From: Cohnella sp. AR92
GTDB lineage: Bacteria > Bacillota > Bacilli > Paenibacillales > Paenibacillaceae
Direction: 5' to 3'
Length of the DNA stretch: 64,000 nucleotides
NCBI RefSeq assembly: GCF_003990975.1
Contig: NZ_RZJR01000018.1
Span: forward strand, 42,875-106,874
Numbering within the stretch: the stretch's first letter is position 1; every line of letters begins with the position of its first letter. The translations under genes were made by a program, and so were the position numbers. A model generated the notes under the pieces. The model had not been told where the DNA came from. It saw only the letters and a list, made by a program, of their open reading frames with translations, and did not search any database. This document shows positions 1 through 8,937 of the stretch, one piece after another.

Positions 1-2
1 TT

Positions 3-368
3 GAGAAAAACCACTCCCTTATGGGACAATTGGCATACGAGGCCTACCGCAACGGCGATGTGGCTCAAGCCACGGACAAGCTCGTGGAATTGAGCCAGCA
101 GATCGACCATCATCTGGCGACGGTTGCAGGCCTGGAGCTGAAGATCCGCGAGGTCAAGAACGAGAAGGCCTGCCCGGGCTGCAATGCCGTCGTTGCTTGG
201 GATGCGAAATTCTGCGTCTCATGCGGCCATAAATTCGAAGTTGTGGCAGCGACTAACGTGCCTGTTCCGGCCCCTGCCGCCTTGATCCAGCATTGCTCAT
301 CCTGCAACGAGCCGTTGCAGCCCGACAGCCGCTTCTGCGAGAATTGCGGCACGCCGGTATCGAACTGA
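3..368 (+). CDS. Double zinc-ribbon protein, 5' end cut by window
   Basis: The frame is open to the left edge and the first ATG (21) has no Shine-Dalgarno sequence, so the true start probably lies outside. The visible C-terminal part begins with a helical stretch of about 45 residues, then two zinc-ribbon knuckle pairs: CPGC/CVSC and, after a Pro/Ala linker, CSSC/CENC. Such ribbons bind structural zinc and are common in small regulatory or membrane-associated proteins. Nothing visible shows the specific function. It ends just before a terminator and is separate from the two-component system that follows. Confidence 0.7.
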   Translation, partial: EKNHSLMGQLAYEAYRNGDVAQATDKLVELSQQIDHHLATVAGLELKIREVKNEKACPGCNAVVAWDAKFCVSCGHKFEVVAATNVPVPAPAALIQHCSSCNEPLQPDSRFCENCGTPVSN

Positions 369-383
369 TCCTCGCATATGTAG

Positions 384-427
384 AGCCCGCCCAGCCGGAA
401 TAGTCTCCGGTGACGGCGGGCTTTATT
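384..427 (+). terminator. Terminator with nested hairpin
   Basis: Arms AGCCCGCC (384-391) and GGCGGGCT (415-422) enclose a smaller CCGGA/TCCGG hairpin and are followed by a T-rich tract. A near-identical copy lies at 3494-3537. Confidence 0.7.
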
Positions 428-454
428 TCATTTTCTTCCGCTAACGCCGATTTA

Positions 455-509
455 TTAAGAAGATCTTCAGAAATTTGATGAACGGATCTTAAGATTCTCC
501 CATTACAAT
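455..509 (+). promoter_or_regulatory. Candidate response-regulator operator and promoter
   Basis: Direct repeats TTAAGA (455), TTCAGA (466) and TTAAGA (489) precede a -10-like TACAAT (504-509). The last repeat ends 9 bp before the -10, the spacing also seen at the PhoP-box promoters elsewhere in this window. The steps are 11 and 23 bp, so the register is not perfect. Autoregulation by the downstream OmpR-type regulator is inferred. Confidence 0.4.
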
Positions 510-548
510 GAGAATAAAGAACGGCTAGTCCGCAAGGGGGAGAAAGGG

Positions 549-1241
549 TTGCAGCAGCGCACGGTGCTGATCGTCGACGACGATAAGGAAATACGAGATG
601 CAATAGAGATCTATTTGAAGCATGAAGGCATATCCGTTCTCAAAGCGAAGGACGGCTTGGAAGCTTTGGAGACGCTGGAGTCCGGCGAGGTGCACCTGAT
701 TATCCTGGACATCATGATGCCTCGTCTGGACGGCATCACGGCAACCTTCAAGATTCGCGAGACTCGAAATCTTCCGATTCTTATGCTAAGCGCCAAGAGC
801 GAGGACAGCGACAAGATCCTCGGGCTCCATGTAGGGGCGGACGACTACGTGTCCAAGCCGTTCAATCCGATGGAGCTCGTGGCACGGGTGAAGTCCCTGC
901 TTCGAAGATATGTCACGTTCGGCTCCTACGAAGGCGCGAAGAAAACGATCGAGCTTCGCGGCCTCGCATTGGATCAGGCTACCAAGGAAGTCACCGTGAA
1001 CGGGGACGCGGTCAAGCTGACGCCGATCGAGTACAAGATCGTGGAGCTGCTCATGACGAACGCGGGACGAGTCTTCTCGATTCAGGAAATCTATGAACGC
1101 GTCTGGAAGGAGCCGGGCTACAACGCGGAGAATACGGTTGCCGTCCATATCCGCAAGATCCGCGAGAAAATCGAGATCGATCCGAAATATCCGAGATTTC
1201 TGAAGGTGGTGTGGGGAATTGGTTACAAAATGGAAAAGTAA
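549..1241 (+). CDS. OmpR/PhoB-family response regulator
   Basis: A 230-residue two-domain regulator. The receiver (1-120) has the acidic cluster D10-D12, phospho-acceptor D54 in LDIMMPRLDG and K103 in KPFNPMEL. The C-terminal winged helix (about 130-228) ends in the typical VWGIGYKME strand, so it should bind DNA as a dimer on direct repeats. The start is a TTG behind an AGAAAGG ribosome site. The downstream kinase overlaps the last 23 bases, so the two are translationally coupled and form a cognate pair. Receiver and output look intact. The stimulus and regulon cannot be read here; the repeats just upstream suggest autoregulation. Confidence 0.9.
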   Translation: MQQRTVLIVDDDKEIRDAIEIYLKHEGISVLKAKDGLEALETLESGEVHLIILDIMMPRLDGITATFKIRETRNLPILMLSAKSEDSDKILGLHVGADDYVSKPFNPMELVARVKSLLRRYVTFGSYEGAKKTIELRGLALDQATKEVTVNGDAVKLTPIEYKIVELLMTNAGRVFSIQEIYERVWKEPGYNAENTVAVHIRKIREKIEIDPKYPRFLKVVWGIGYKMEK

Positions 1242-3492
1242 GCCCCCTCTTTTCCTCTATGCGCTCTTGTTGACGATCGGCCTGAGCGGGCCATTAACGG
1301 TATTCGACCAAGGAGACTTCTATTTCCATCAAAACTACTACCATACCCCGGAATTTCGGCAGCAGCTGGACCAATACGCTACCCTCCTGAATTTGTTCGA
1401 GCTCAATGCGCCGTCTCCTGAGGAGCTCAAAGCCTCCATCAAGGTAGAAGATAACGAAATTACCGACTATCGCAACCAGTTAGGTTCGCTTACGGACCAG
1501 ATCGATTCGCTTCGCAACGAATATGATCCTCTCATTCAAAGCGCGACCGACGAGAAAAACTCCGCTGCGGCCGACTTGTACCAATCCGAGAGGGACCGCA
1601 AGCTGGATGACCTCATGAAGCTGTACAAAGATGACGATTCGGTAAGGGCGGCGATCCGGAAGGAAAAGGAGCAACGGGTAAACAGCTACTTCGAGCATCG
1701 GGAAGCGAATCGCGCCGAATACAATCGTCTTCAAGTCAGTTTCGACTTCTACATGAGGAATGATTCGACCGGCGTTGTCCATACGAACCTGAATGCCTCG
1801 GATGAACAAGCGGCACGGAAGGAGTTGTACGGCAACGATCACGTCTATGCCTCCCGTTATCAGGTAGATGCCGAACATTCGATCGATTATTGGATTGAAG
1901 GCCATGTTATGCCGGACACCGCGTTCGTCCCGTATCAAGGCTGGATCGGGGTTCCGAAGTACAGTCCTCTCTCGTTAGAGGCCGCCCAATATCGACGGAA
2001 GCAGCTGAGCCTGCTTGCCTATGGGCTTATCGGCATCGCTCTGCTCGTCCTATGCTTGTATCGATTCAGGGATTTCCTGTCCGTCCGCGGGGAGACAAGC
2101 CAGAATTCACCCGCCCGCTCCTATTACCGAAAGCTTCCGTTGGATGTCAAATCCCTGCTGCTCGCCGGTTCGGCTATGTTGACGCTAATCTTGCTGGGGA
2201 GCAAGACGGATGAGTTCCCCCTTTTGTTCGAAACGCCATTGTCAAGCGGCGGGCAACTGGTTGTTACGCTCTTGTTCGCCGCGCTGTTCCTGACGTTAAC
2301 CCTTCTCCAAGCCAAACTCCTGGCGAGCGAGCCGCTAAGCTGGGAGCATGTCCATAAAGAATGGCCGCGAACTCTTTTGAAGCGGGGAAGCGAGCGAGCG
2401 AGGTCCGCCATCGATCGTTTCTTGGAACAGGCTAAAGATACTTTTCTGTATAAAAGCACGGGAACCCGACTGCTCGTTCTTGCTTCCATCATGGGCGGGC
2501 TCGGCTTTATCGCGGGGTGGACCGCGCTTTCCTTCGTTCGCGACGGCGTCTACTCGTTCTTCCTTATGGCGCCCATACTGGCTGCGGCGGGGGGAGTATT
2601 GTTCTTCCTGTCAACCCGGCAGTTCTCCTACTTAAACCGGATCGCCAAGGCGGCGGACGAGTTGGCCGCGGGCCGAACGCCGAATGAGCTTCCCCGTTCG
2701 GGGAGCGGCGTGCTCGCTGCTCTGGCGGCCAATATCAACGAGCTAAGACGAGGCGTCAAGGCGCTTCAGAATGAGCAAGCCAAGAGCGAGCGCCAGAAGA
2801 CCGAGCTCATTACGAACGTCAGCCACGACCTGAGAACTCCGCTTACTTCCATCATCACCTATGCCGAGCTGCTGAAGTCGGAGAATGCGACAACCGAGGA
2901 ACGCGCGGCTTATGCGGAGATCATCGACCAGAAGTCGAAGCGCTTGAAGACGATGATCGACGATTTGTTCGAGGTGTCGGCCATGAACAGCGGCAACGCA
3001 AGGCTGACATTGGAGCGAACGGACCTCGTTCAGCTCATGCAGCAAGCCTTGGCGGAGTACAAAGAGGCGATGGACGGCTCCAACGTGCAATTCCGCATCT
3101 CGCTGCCGGAAGGCCCGATCTACGCGCATGCGGATGGGCAGAAGCTATGGCGTTCGTTCGATAACCTGATCGGGAACATGTTGAAGTATTCCATGGAGCA
3201 TACGCGAGCTTATATCGCGATGCAGTTGTCGGAACGGCAGGAAGTGAGGATTACGTTCAAGAACGTCTCGAGGTTCGAGATCGGCGATAACGCCGAGGAG
3301 ATGTTCGAGCGATTCAAGCGCGGGGATGCGTCGCGCCATACGGAGGGATCGGGGTTGGGGCTGGCGATCGCCAAGTCGATCGTCGACCTGCATGAAGGAC
3401 GGTTGACGCTCGAGACCGACGGGGATTTGTTCAAAGCGACCGTCCATCTAAGAGCGGAAGACTATCCGGCTTCGCAAGCCGCTCAAGCTTAG
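1219..3492 (+). CDS. Multi-pass membrane sensor histidine kinase
   Basis: A 757-residue kinase, partner of the preceding regulator. A first membrane helix (about 9-28) is followed by an extracytoplasmic, charged, coiled-coil-rich region (about 30-262), then about five further helices (264-470). A HAMP-like linker leads to the H-box NVSHDLRTPL with H536. The N-box (DNLIGNMLKYS) and the G2 box (GSGLGLAIAKS) are present. The usual DxGxG G1 box is absent; that stretch reads KNVSRFEIGD followed by EEMFERF, a variant known from some Firmicute kinases. Start: TTG at 1219, the only candidate that keeps the first membrane helix intact and follows the upstream in-frame stop; it overlaps the regulator by 23 nt. 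The ligand is unknown. Confidence 0.88.
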   Translation: MVTKWKSKPPLFLYALLLTIGLSGPLTVFDQGDFYFHQNYYHTPEFRQQLDQYATLLNLFELNAPSPEELKASIKVEDNEITDYRNQLGSLTDQIDSLRNEYDPLIQSATDEKNSAAADLYQSERDRKLDDLMKLYKDDDSVRAAIRKEKEQRVNSYFEHREANRAEYNRLQVSFDFYMRNDSTGVVHTNLNASDEQAARKELYGNDHVYASRYQVDAEHSIDYWIEGHVMPDTAFVPYQGWIGVPKYSPLSLEAAQYRRKQLSLLAYGLIGIALLVLCLYRFRDFLSVRGETSQNSPARSYYRKLPLDVKSLLLAGSAMLTLILLGSKTDEFPLLFETPLSSGGQLVVTLLFAALFLTLTLLQAKLLASEPLSWEHVHKEWPRTLLKRGSERARSAIDRFLEQAKDTFLYKSTGTRLLVLASIMGGLGFIAGWTALSFVRDGVYSFFLMAPILAAAGGVLFFLSTRQFSYLNRIAKAADELAAGRTPNELPRSGSGVLAALAANINELRRGVKALQNEQAKSERQKTELITNVSHDLRTPLTSIITYAELLKSENATTEERAAYAEIIDQKSKRLKTMIDDLFEVSAMNSGNARLTLERTDLVQLMQQALAEYKEAMDGSNVQFRISLPEGPIYAHADGQKLWRSFDNLIGNMLKYSMEHTRAYIAMQLSERQEVRITFKNVSRFEIGDNAEEMFERFKRGDASRHTEGSGLGLAIAKSIVDLHEGRLTLETDGDLFKATVHLRAEDYPASQAAQA

Positions 3493-3493
3493 A

Positions 3494-3540
3494 AACAGCC
3501 CGCCTAGCCGGAATGTCCGGTTACGGCGGGCTGTTTTTCT
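3494..3540 (+). terminator. Terminator, probably bidirectional
   Basis: AACAGCCCGCC (3494-3504) pairs with GGCGGGCTGTT and runs into TTTTT. It lies between the convergent kinase and GH127 genes and closely resembles the 384-427 terminator. Confidence 0.8.
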
Positions 3541-3545
3541 CGACG

Positions 3546-5450
3546 CTATTCTTTCTCGCGAATCCAAACCGCCATTTCTCCCGGCGTCCGGTTCCCCCAA
3601 TAGGCGTAGGGAACCGCCGAGATTGGGACGCTCGTTCTCTTGCGCATAACGGGCCGGTACAGTTCGCCCTCCCAGTCAGGCTCGGAACGCAGTCCCTCTC
3701 CGGACAGGACCACGATCCCGCCCAGCACGTCCTCCCGATAAGCCGCCGATAATTCGGAGTCCGCGGGAAGGCGAATATCCGTAAGCTCCGGCCCGTTATC
3801 CTCTTCTTCCAAGCAATAAACGAGCGGTCCGTATTGCAAGGCGATCTTGCCGGCATTCTCGTGCACCTTGGGATTCGATTCGATCCTCTCGACGACCATG
3901 GGCAAATCCAGCTTGATGTCGTCGCCGTCCGACCACTTTCTGCTGATCCGCGCATAGCCATTCCTCACGATCGCCTCCAGCGGAAGCGCTTCTCCGTTAA
4001 CCGTCATGCTGGGATTCCGGCACCAGGAAGGGATCCGGAAAGAGAGCGCGCAATCGATCGGATCGGCCGTCCGCAGGCGAATCCGAATCTCTCCGTTCCA
4101 AGGATACCGGGTCTCCGTTCGCAGGTTCAGCTCTCGTCCTTGAACATGGAAGGCGCTCTCGTTGGAAGCATAGAGATGCATGGCAATCTCCGTCCCGTTC
4201 TGCGTAAAGAAGTAAGTATCCAATGAAGTCAGCAAGCGCGCAATATTCGGCGGGCAGCAAGCGCAGCCGAACCACGGCACGCGTTCGGTCTTGACATGCT
4301 GCATATCGTATCGATAATGCGCGACGGCAGGATGAACCTCCAGAGGGTTGACGTAAAAGTAGCGGGTTCCGTCCAGCGAAATCCCGCTCAGGACCCCGTT
4401 GTACAGAACGCGTTCCATCACATCCCCGTAACGGCCGTCCTGCTCGAGCCGAAGCATTCGGGAAGCCCACATGACGAGCCCGATGGAAGCGCACGTCTCC
4501 GTATAGGCCGTGTCGTTCGGCAGATCGTAATCGACCGTAAACCGTTCGGCATGGCCTTGCGAGCCTATTCCTCCCGTAATGTACATCCGTTTGGTCGTCA
4601 CATGATCCCATAGCTTGCGAAGCGCCTCGGTCAACGTCTCGTCTGCATAAGCCAACGCGAGATCCGCCATGGCCGCATACAGGTACATGGCGCGGACGGA
4701 GTGTCCTTCCGCCGTCTCCTGCTCCCTCACGGGAGCGTGCGCTTGATGGTAATCCAGGTCGAACCATCGATCCTTGGACGGACCGCCGAACCCGGCGTCC
4801 TCTTTGAGGAAACTCGGCTGCTTGCCTCGCTCTTCGATAAAGTGCCGGCTTAAATCCAGATACCTTTGTTCTTTGGTCGCCCGATGCAGCTTGACCAGCG
4901 CAAGCTCGATCTCCTCATGACCGCAGTACGCCTGAATTTGGCCCGACTGCGGCCCCATGATCCGGTCGATATAATCGGCGTAACGGCACATCACGTCCAG
5001 AAACTTCCGCTTGCCCGTGGACTCGTAGTAAGCCACCGCGGCCTCGATCAGGTGGCCGGCGCAATAAAGCTCATGCCCGAACGAGAAGTCCTTCCATCTC
5101 CGGTCCGGAGCGGCGACCGAATAATAGGTGTTTAGGTACCCGTCCGGCTTCTGCGCGCGCCCCATCAGATCGACGACCGCATCGACGACGGCCTCGAGCC
5201 GAGGGTTCGGGTCGTGCCGCAGGCTATGCGCGGCCGCTTCGACCCACTTGGCAACGTCGCTGTCCTGGAATACCATTCCATAGAAGGTCCCCGTCTGCTC
5301 CCCTGCCGAGATGCGGAAATTCTCGACGGCATGGCTTGGCTCCGCGCCTTCGATTTCGTCGTTCAGCGCCTTCCATTGATAAGGAATCGTTTCTTGGACG
5401 GTTCGACGGACTTTGGGCTGCCAGAATTGATCGATAAGCCTAACATTCAT
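3546..5450 (-). CDS. GH127 beta-L-arabinofuranosidase
   Basis: A 634-residue cytoplasmic glycoside hydrolase (no signal peptide) of the GH127/DUF1680 family, whose characterised member HypBA1 releases L-arabinofuranose from beta-1,2-arabino-oligosaccharides. The metal/catalytic residues are recognisable: E318 and C320 in YTETCAS, and the adjacent pair C398-C399 in CACCPPN, matching the Glu-Cys-Cys-Cys zinc site in which one Cys is the nucleophile. An alpha/alpha barrel (about 1-410) precedes C-terminal beta domains. It is the last gene of an operon with a binding protein and two permeases, so imported arabinosides are probably cleaved inside the cell. The exact linkage cannot be read from sequence; other GH127 activities are possible. 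Confidence 0.88.
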   Translation of the reverse strand: MNVRLIDQFWQPKVRRTVQETIPYQWKALNDEIEGAEPSHAVENFRISAGEQTGTFYGMVFQDSDVAKWVEAAAHSLRHDPNPRLEAVVDAVVDLMGRAQKPDGYLNTYYSVAAPDRRWKDFSFGHELYCAGHLIEAAVAYYESTGKRKFLDVMCRYADYIDRIMGPQSGQIQAYCGHEEIELALVKLHRATKEQRYLDLSRHFIEERGKQPSFLKEDAGFGGPSKDRWFDLDYHQAHAPVREQETAEGHSVRAMYLYAAMADLALAYADETLTEALRKLWDHVTTKRMYITGGIGSQGHAERFTVDYDLPNDTAYTETCASIGLVMWASRMLRLEQDGRYGDVMERVLYNGVLSGISLDGTRYFYVNPLEVHPAVAHYRYDMQHVKTERVPWFGCACCPPNIARLLTSLDTYFFTQNGTEIAMHLYASNESAFHVQGRELNLRTETRYPWNGEIRIRLRTADPIDCALSFRIPSWCRNPSMTVNGEALPLEAIVRNGYARISRKWSDGDDIKLDLPMVVERIESNPKVHENAGKIALQYGPLVYCLEEEDNGPELTDIRLPADSELSAAYREDVLGGIVVLSGEGLRSEPDWEGELYRPVMRKRTSVPISAVPYAYWGNRTPGEMAVWIREKE

Positions 5451-5495
5451 AACGATAATTCTCCTTTCAACGGGACGACGCTTGTGGCGCTCAAG

Positions 5496-6365
5496 CTAAT
5501 TTTTCAATCCGGTTAGCGTAATTCCCTCAACGAAATACTTCTGACCGATCAGGTAGAAAATGACGCCGGGAGCAAAGGACAGGCATGTAGCCGCCATCGT
5601 CAGCGACCAGTCCGACTTTAATTGACCTCTAAAATTGGTAAGCCCCAAAGCGATCGTGTATTTGTCGCTCGAGTTGATGTAGATCATCTGTTGGAGCAGA
5701 TCGTTCCATAGGCCGATGAAGATAAACAACGCGACGACGATCATGGCAGGCTTGATGGCCGGGATAATAATGCTGAACAGGATACGGAAGGATCCGGCGC
5801 CGTCGATCGTGGCCGCTTGGTCGAGCTCTCTCGGGATCGAGCTGATGAACTGGCGGATCAAGAAGATATTAAAAGCGCCGCCGCCGCAAAAATAAGGCAG
5901 AATCAGCGGCAAGTAGCTGTCATGGAGCCCGAGTCCCCTCGTCCAGGCAATGTACAGCGGAATCAGGGTAACCATCGCCGGCAGCAGCATGGAGCCGATG
6001 CATAGAGCCCAGATCAGCTGCTTCCCCCGGAACCGCAGCCTCGCGAAGGCATAGCCGCACAAGGTGGCCGTGAAGGTTCCTGCCAAGCAGGAAGGAACGA
6101 TAATGATCATGGTGTTCAACAAATATTTCCAAAACTTGAAGACTTCCAACGTTTTCTCGTAATTAGAGAACAGCCAATCCTTAGGGACAATCGACGGAGG
6201 AAACTTGTAGATCTCGGAGTTGGTCATCAAGGAAGTACGGAAGATCCACCAGATCGGAAAGAGAACGAGAAGGGCAAAGAAAACGATGAGAATCAGCGTA
6301 ATCCCATTCATCGTTCGTTGGCTGCGTTTCTTGCTCTTTAACCGGACATAGGGCGCTTCGCTCAT
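5496..6365 (-). CDS. Sugar ABC transporter permease, MalG type
   Basis: A 289-residue inner-membrane permease with six predicted helices and the MalG-type coupling motif (QAATIDGAG before IIPAIKP) that contacts the ATPase. I place the start at the ATG at 6365 because AAGGGGG lies 9 bases upstream and the ATG overlaps the stop of the preceding permease as ATGA, indicating translational coupling; an upstream in-frame codon would add ten basic residues. It pairs with the next permease and the binding protein at 7362-8789. No ATPase gene is in the cluster, as usual for CUT1 importers served by a shared MsmX-like ATPase. Confidence 0.9.
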   Translation of the reverse strand: MSEAPYVRLKSKKRSQRTMNGITLILIVFFALLVLFPIWWIFRTSLMTNSEIYKFPPSIVPKDWLFSNYEKTLEVFKFWKYLLNTMIIIVPSCLAGTFTATLCGYAFARLRFRGKQLIWALCIGSMLLPAMVTLIPLYIAWTRGLGLHDSYLPLILPYFCGGGAFNIFLIRQFISSIPRELDQAATIDGAGSFRILFSIIIPAIKPAMIVVALFIFIGLWNDLLQQMIYINSSDKYTIALGLTNFRGQLKSDWSLTMAATCLSFAPGVIFYLIGQKYFVEGITLTGLKN

Positions 6366-7285
6366 CTGTCGTCGCCCCCTTCGTAGAAGATCCACCGGTT
6401 AGAGGTCTTGAACAGAACGGCGGTGAAAGCGGCCAGAATGGCGAATATGATAAAGGTCGTCGCGCAGGCATAGCCCAGCTTGTAATTGACAAAGGCTTGG
6501 TCATACATCAGATAGGTCATGAAGCGCGAGGAGTTGCCCGGACCTCCGTTGGTCAGAGCAAGAGCCGGCGTAATGACCTGGAGATTGGCTATCAGGCTCA
6601 TTAGCAGGTTATAAAAGATAATCGGCGACATGCAGGGCAAGGTGATGTGCAGGAAGCGCTGCCAGCCGTTCGCGCCATCCATCTCGGCCGCTTCGTGATA
6701 AACGCCCGGAACGTTCTGAAGTCCGGCCAGAAAAATAACGATCAAGTTCCCTGCCAGCCAAACCGCGATCAGCGAAAGGGAGGGGATGACATACCGGGAA
6801 TCCGCGATAAACAGAATTTTGTTCAATCCGATCTCGGAGAGAAGAAAATTGAAGAAGCCGAAATTCGCCTCGTAAAGCCAGGACCATCCCACGTAGATGG
6901 CGACGGCCGGCAGAACGTAAGGTACGTAGAATACGGCCCGAAAAAAACCTCTTCCCGGAATTTTGCGGTTGAGCAGCATCGCGATGAATAGAGAATAGAT
7001 CATGCTGCCCGCGACGGATAAGACAGCGAAATAGATCGTTGCGATAATCGAATCTTTCAGATAAGGATCGGCGGTAAACAGCTTGACATAATTATCGAAG
7101 CCGATCCATTCGGGCCTCTTCAGGCCGGTCCAGTTGGTCAAACTGATTCCGAGCACTCCCGCTAGCGGCAGATACGTGAGGAAGATCAGTCCGAGGAAGG
7201 CCGGGATCAAGCATAGATAAGCGACCCGTTCCTCGCTCTTATGAAGGCGGGAACGACGCTTCGGCAGTTTATTGATGGTTTCCAT
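6362..7285 (-). CDS. Sugar ABC transporter permease, MalF type
   Basis: A 307-residue permease with six membrane helices and the coupling motif EAAEMDGANGW followed by ITLPCMSP. The basic N-terminus (KLPKRRSRLHKSEE) is expected to face the cytoplasm. It is the first permease after the binding protein and overlaps the next permease by four bases. With that partner it should form the heterodimeric channel of a CUT1 oligosaccharide importer; association with the GH127 enzyme suggests arabino-oligosaccharides as substrate. Confidence 0.9.
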   Translation of the reverse strand: METINKLPKRRSRLHKSEERVAYLCLIPAFLGLIFLTYLPLAGVLGISLTNWTGLKRPEWIGFDNYVKLFTADPYLKDSIIATIYFAVLSVAGSMIYSLFIAMLLNRKIPGRGFFRAVFYVPYVLPAVAIYVGWSWLYEANFGFFNFLLSEIGLNKILFIADSRYVIPSLSLIAVWLAGNLIVIFLAGLQNVPGVYHEAAEMDGANGWQRFLHITLPCMSPIIFYNLLMSLIANLQVITPALALTNGGPGNSSRFMTYLMYDQAFVNYKLGYACATTFIIFAILAAFTAVLFKTSNRWIFYEGGDDR

Positions 7286-7309
7286 ATCTCGCTCCCCTTC
7301 TCATCTTAG

Positions 7310-7350
7310 AAGGATGACCGCCGCTTGGGCGATCCAGGGCGGTCATCCTT
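7310..7350 (-). promoter_or_regulatory. Intercistronic hairpin between binding protein and permease
   Basis: AAGGATGACCGCC (7310-7322) and GGCGGTCATCCTT (7338-7350) are perfect 13-bp arms with no U-run on the minus strand. Position and lack of U-tract suggest an mRNA-stabilising or partial terminator hairpin that lowers permease relative to binding-protein expression. Confidence 0.6.
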
Positions 7351-7361
7351 CCTATCATCTG

Positions 7362-8789
7362 TTAGTTCTGGCCGTTATGGGCGGCTTTCAGAGCATCGAG
7401 ATTCTTGGCGATCGCGTCCTTGGCGGTCGTCTTGCCGGTCCATACATCCCCAAGAACCGACGAGAGCAGCGTATTGAATTCCGTCGTATGGTTCGTAAAG
7501 AACCAGGAGGCCGGTCTCGCGGCAGAGGATTGCGCATAATCGACGACCGCGGACTTGTATTCGTCATACGTCGGGAAGTTCGGATTGTCGACCCATTTGT
7601 GGGTGAGCGTTTCGTCCTTGTACCACTTCTCTAGCGTCGGCATCCAGATGCCCGAGCTGATGAGTCCCCAGTTGTTCTCTTCGGAGTTGTACCATTTGAG
7701 CCATTCCATCGCTTCTTGCGGATGCTTGGTTTGGGAGAAGACGACGTTCGCGCCGCCCGTATTGAGAGTCACTTTATCCTTCATGTAAGGCAGCACGGCA
7801 ACTCCGTAGTTCAAGCCCTTCTCCTTGGCCGTATTCAAGCTGGTGCCAACGTTCCACGCGCCGTTCGTAGCCATGGCAACCGTTCCCGCGATGATCGTGC
7901 GTTGAATGCCGTCGTCGGTTTGGCCGACGGAGAGCGGAGCGACATGATCCTTCAAGTACAGATCGGCAACCTTCTGAATCGCTTCGACGCTTGCGTCTTC
8001 TCCGATTCTCACCTCTGTCCCGTCTTCGGAATAGAACCCGCCGCCGTTGCTCAGGACCCAAGCTTCCAACTGCCACGCCAGATTCTCGACGGATGCGCCA
8101 TACTGAACGATACTCTTCGAATTAAAGCCGTCCTCGCCTGGATGCTTGCCGTTCTTGTCGATCGTCAGCTTCTTGGCGGCGTCGACGAATTCGTCCCATG
8201 TCCATGCCTTATCCAACGCGGACGGAGGATATGCCACCTTGGCTTTGTCGAACATGTCTTTGTTGTAATAGAGAAGAAGGACTTCATTGGCGGCGGCATA
8301 GGCTACCGTCTTGCCTTGGTACTTATACGCCAAGCTGTCCAGCGGCTTGCTGTCGCTTCCTTCGTACATGGCGCTGACGTCGTTCAGCATGCCTTCGGAG
8401 GACCATTGAATGACGCCATCCTCCTTCATCATCCCCGTATCCGGCAATTGGCCCGCCGTTGCCTCCGTATTCAGCTTGGTCATGTAGTTCTCCCAAGGAA
8501 TCGAGACCACCTTCACTTCGATTCTGTCTTGGGAAGCGTTGAACTTATCCGCTACCGCCTGCGTTACGCTTCCTTCTTCCGCGCTCCCCCACATCGAATA
8601 CGTGATCTTGACTTTCTCCGTCTTGGCAGGCGTCTTCTCAGGCGCAGTGGAAGCCTCTCCCTCCGATGAAGCCGGTGTCTTTGTCGAAGCCGGTGAAGCC
8701 GTGTTTGTCTCGTTATTCCCGCAGCCGATGACGCCGATCGCCAAAGCGGCCGTGAGAAATCCTGCTCCTAGCTTCTTGCCTACTTTCAT
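7362..8789 (-). CDS. Sugar-binding lipoprotein of ABC importer
   Basis: A 475-residue extracellular solute-binding protein, family 1. A basic N-terminus and hydrophobic stretch end in the lipobox-like VIGC with C23 as lipid anchor, then a Thr/Ser/Glu/Lys linker to about residue 45. The mature domain (YSMWGSAEEGS onward, with the typical NGAWNVG and GGANVVFS segments) has the two-lobe fold of CUT1 binding proteins. It heads the operon ending in the GH127 enzyme and captures the oligosaccharide for import. It is transcribed divergently from an AraC regulator across a region with two palindromes. The ligand is inferred only from context. Confidence 0.92.
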   Translation of the reverse strand: MKVGKKLGAGFLTAALAIGVIGCGNNETNTASPASTKTPASSEGEASTAPEKTPAKTEKVKITYSMWGSAEEGSVTQAVADKFNASQDRIEVKVVSIPWENYMTKLNTEATAGQLPDTGMMKEDGVIQWSSEGMLNDVSAMYEGSDSKPLDSLAYKYQGKTVAYAAANEVLLLYYNKDMFDKAKVAYPPSALDKAWTWDEFVDAAKKLTIDKNGKHPGEDGFNSKSIVQYGASVENLAWQLEAWVLSNGGGFYSEDGTEVRIGEDASVEAIQKVADLYLKDHVAPLSVGQTDDGIQRTIIAGTVAMATNGAWNVGTSLNTAKEKGLNYGVAVLPYMKDKVTLNTGGANVVFSQTKHPQEAMEWLKWYNSEENNWGLISSGIWMPTLEKWYKDETLTHKWVDNPNFPTYDEYKSAVVDYAQSSAARPASWFFTNHTTEFNTLLSSVLGDVWTGKTTAKDAIAKNLDALKAAHNGQN

Positions 8790-8870
8790 TGCCCCGCTCT
8801 CCCTTCGTCAATCGAAAATAATTATGTCTAATCGTTTAACCCGTTTCCTTGTGCACGTAAGGCTCTCAAG

Positions 8871-8882
8871 TTAAACGTTTAG
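8871..8882. promoter_or_regulatory. Palindromic operator candidate (TAAACGTTTA)
   Basis: A perfect 10-bp palindrome, TAAACGTTTA (8872-8881), about 85 bp upstream of the binding-protein start. A weaker relative (AATCGTTTAA) lies at 8829. CG-centred palindromes of this kind are typical of LacI-family/CcpA-like regulators; the binding protein is unknown. Confidence 0.4.
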
Positions 8883-8937
8883 CATCTTTAACCTGCTTCC
8901 TCCCCTAGCGCTGAGCTTTGTGCGATTGACACTGTTC

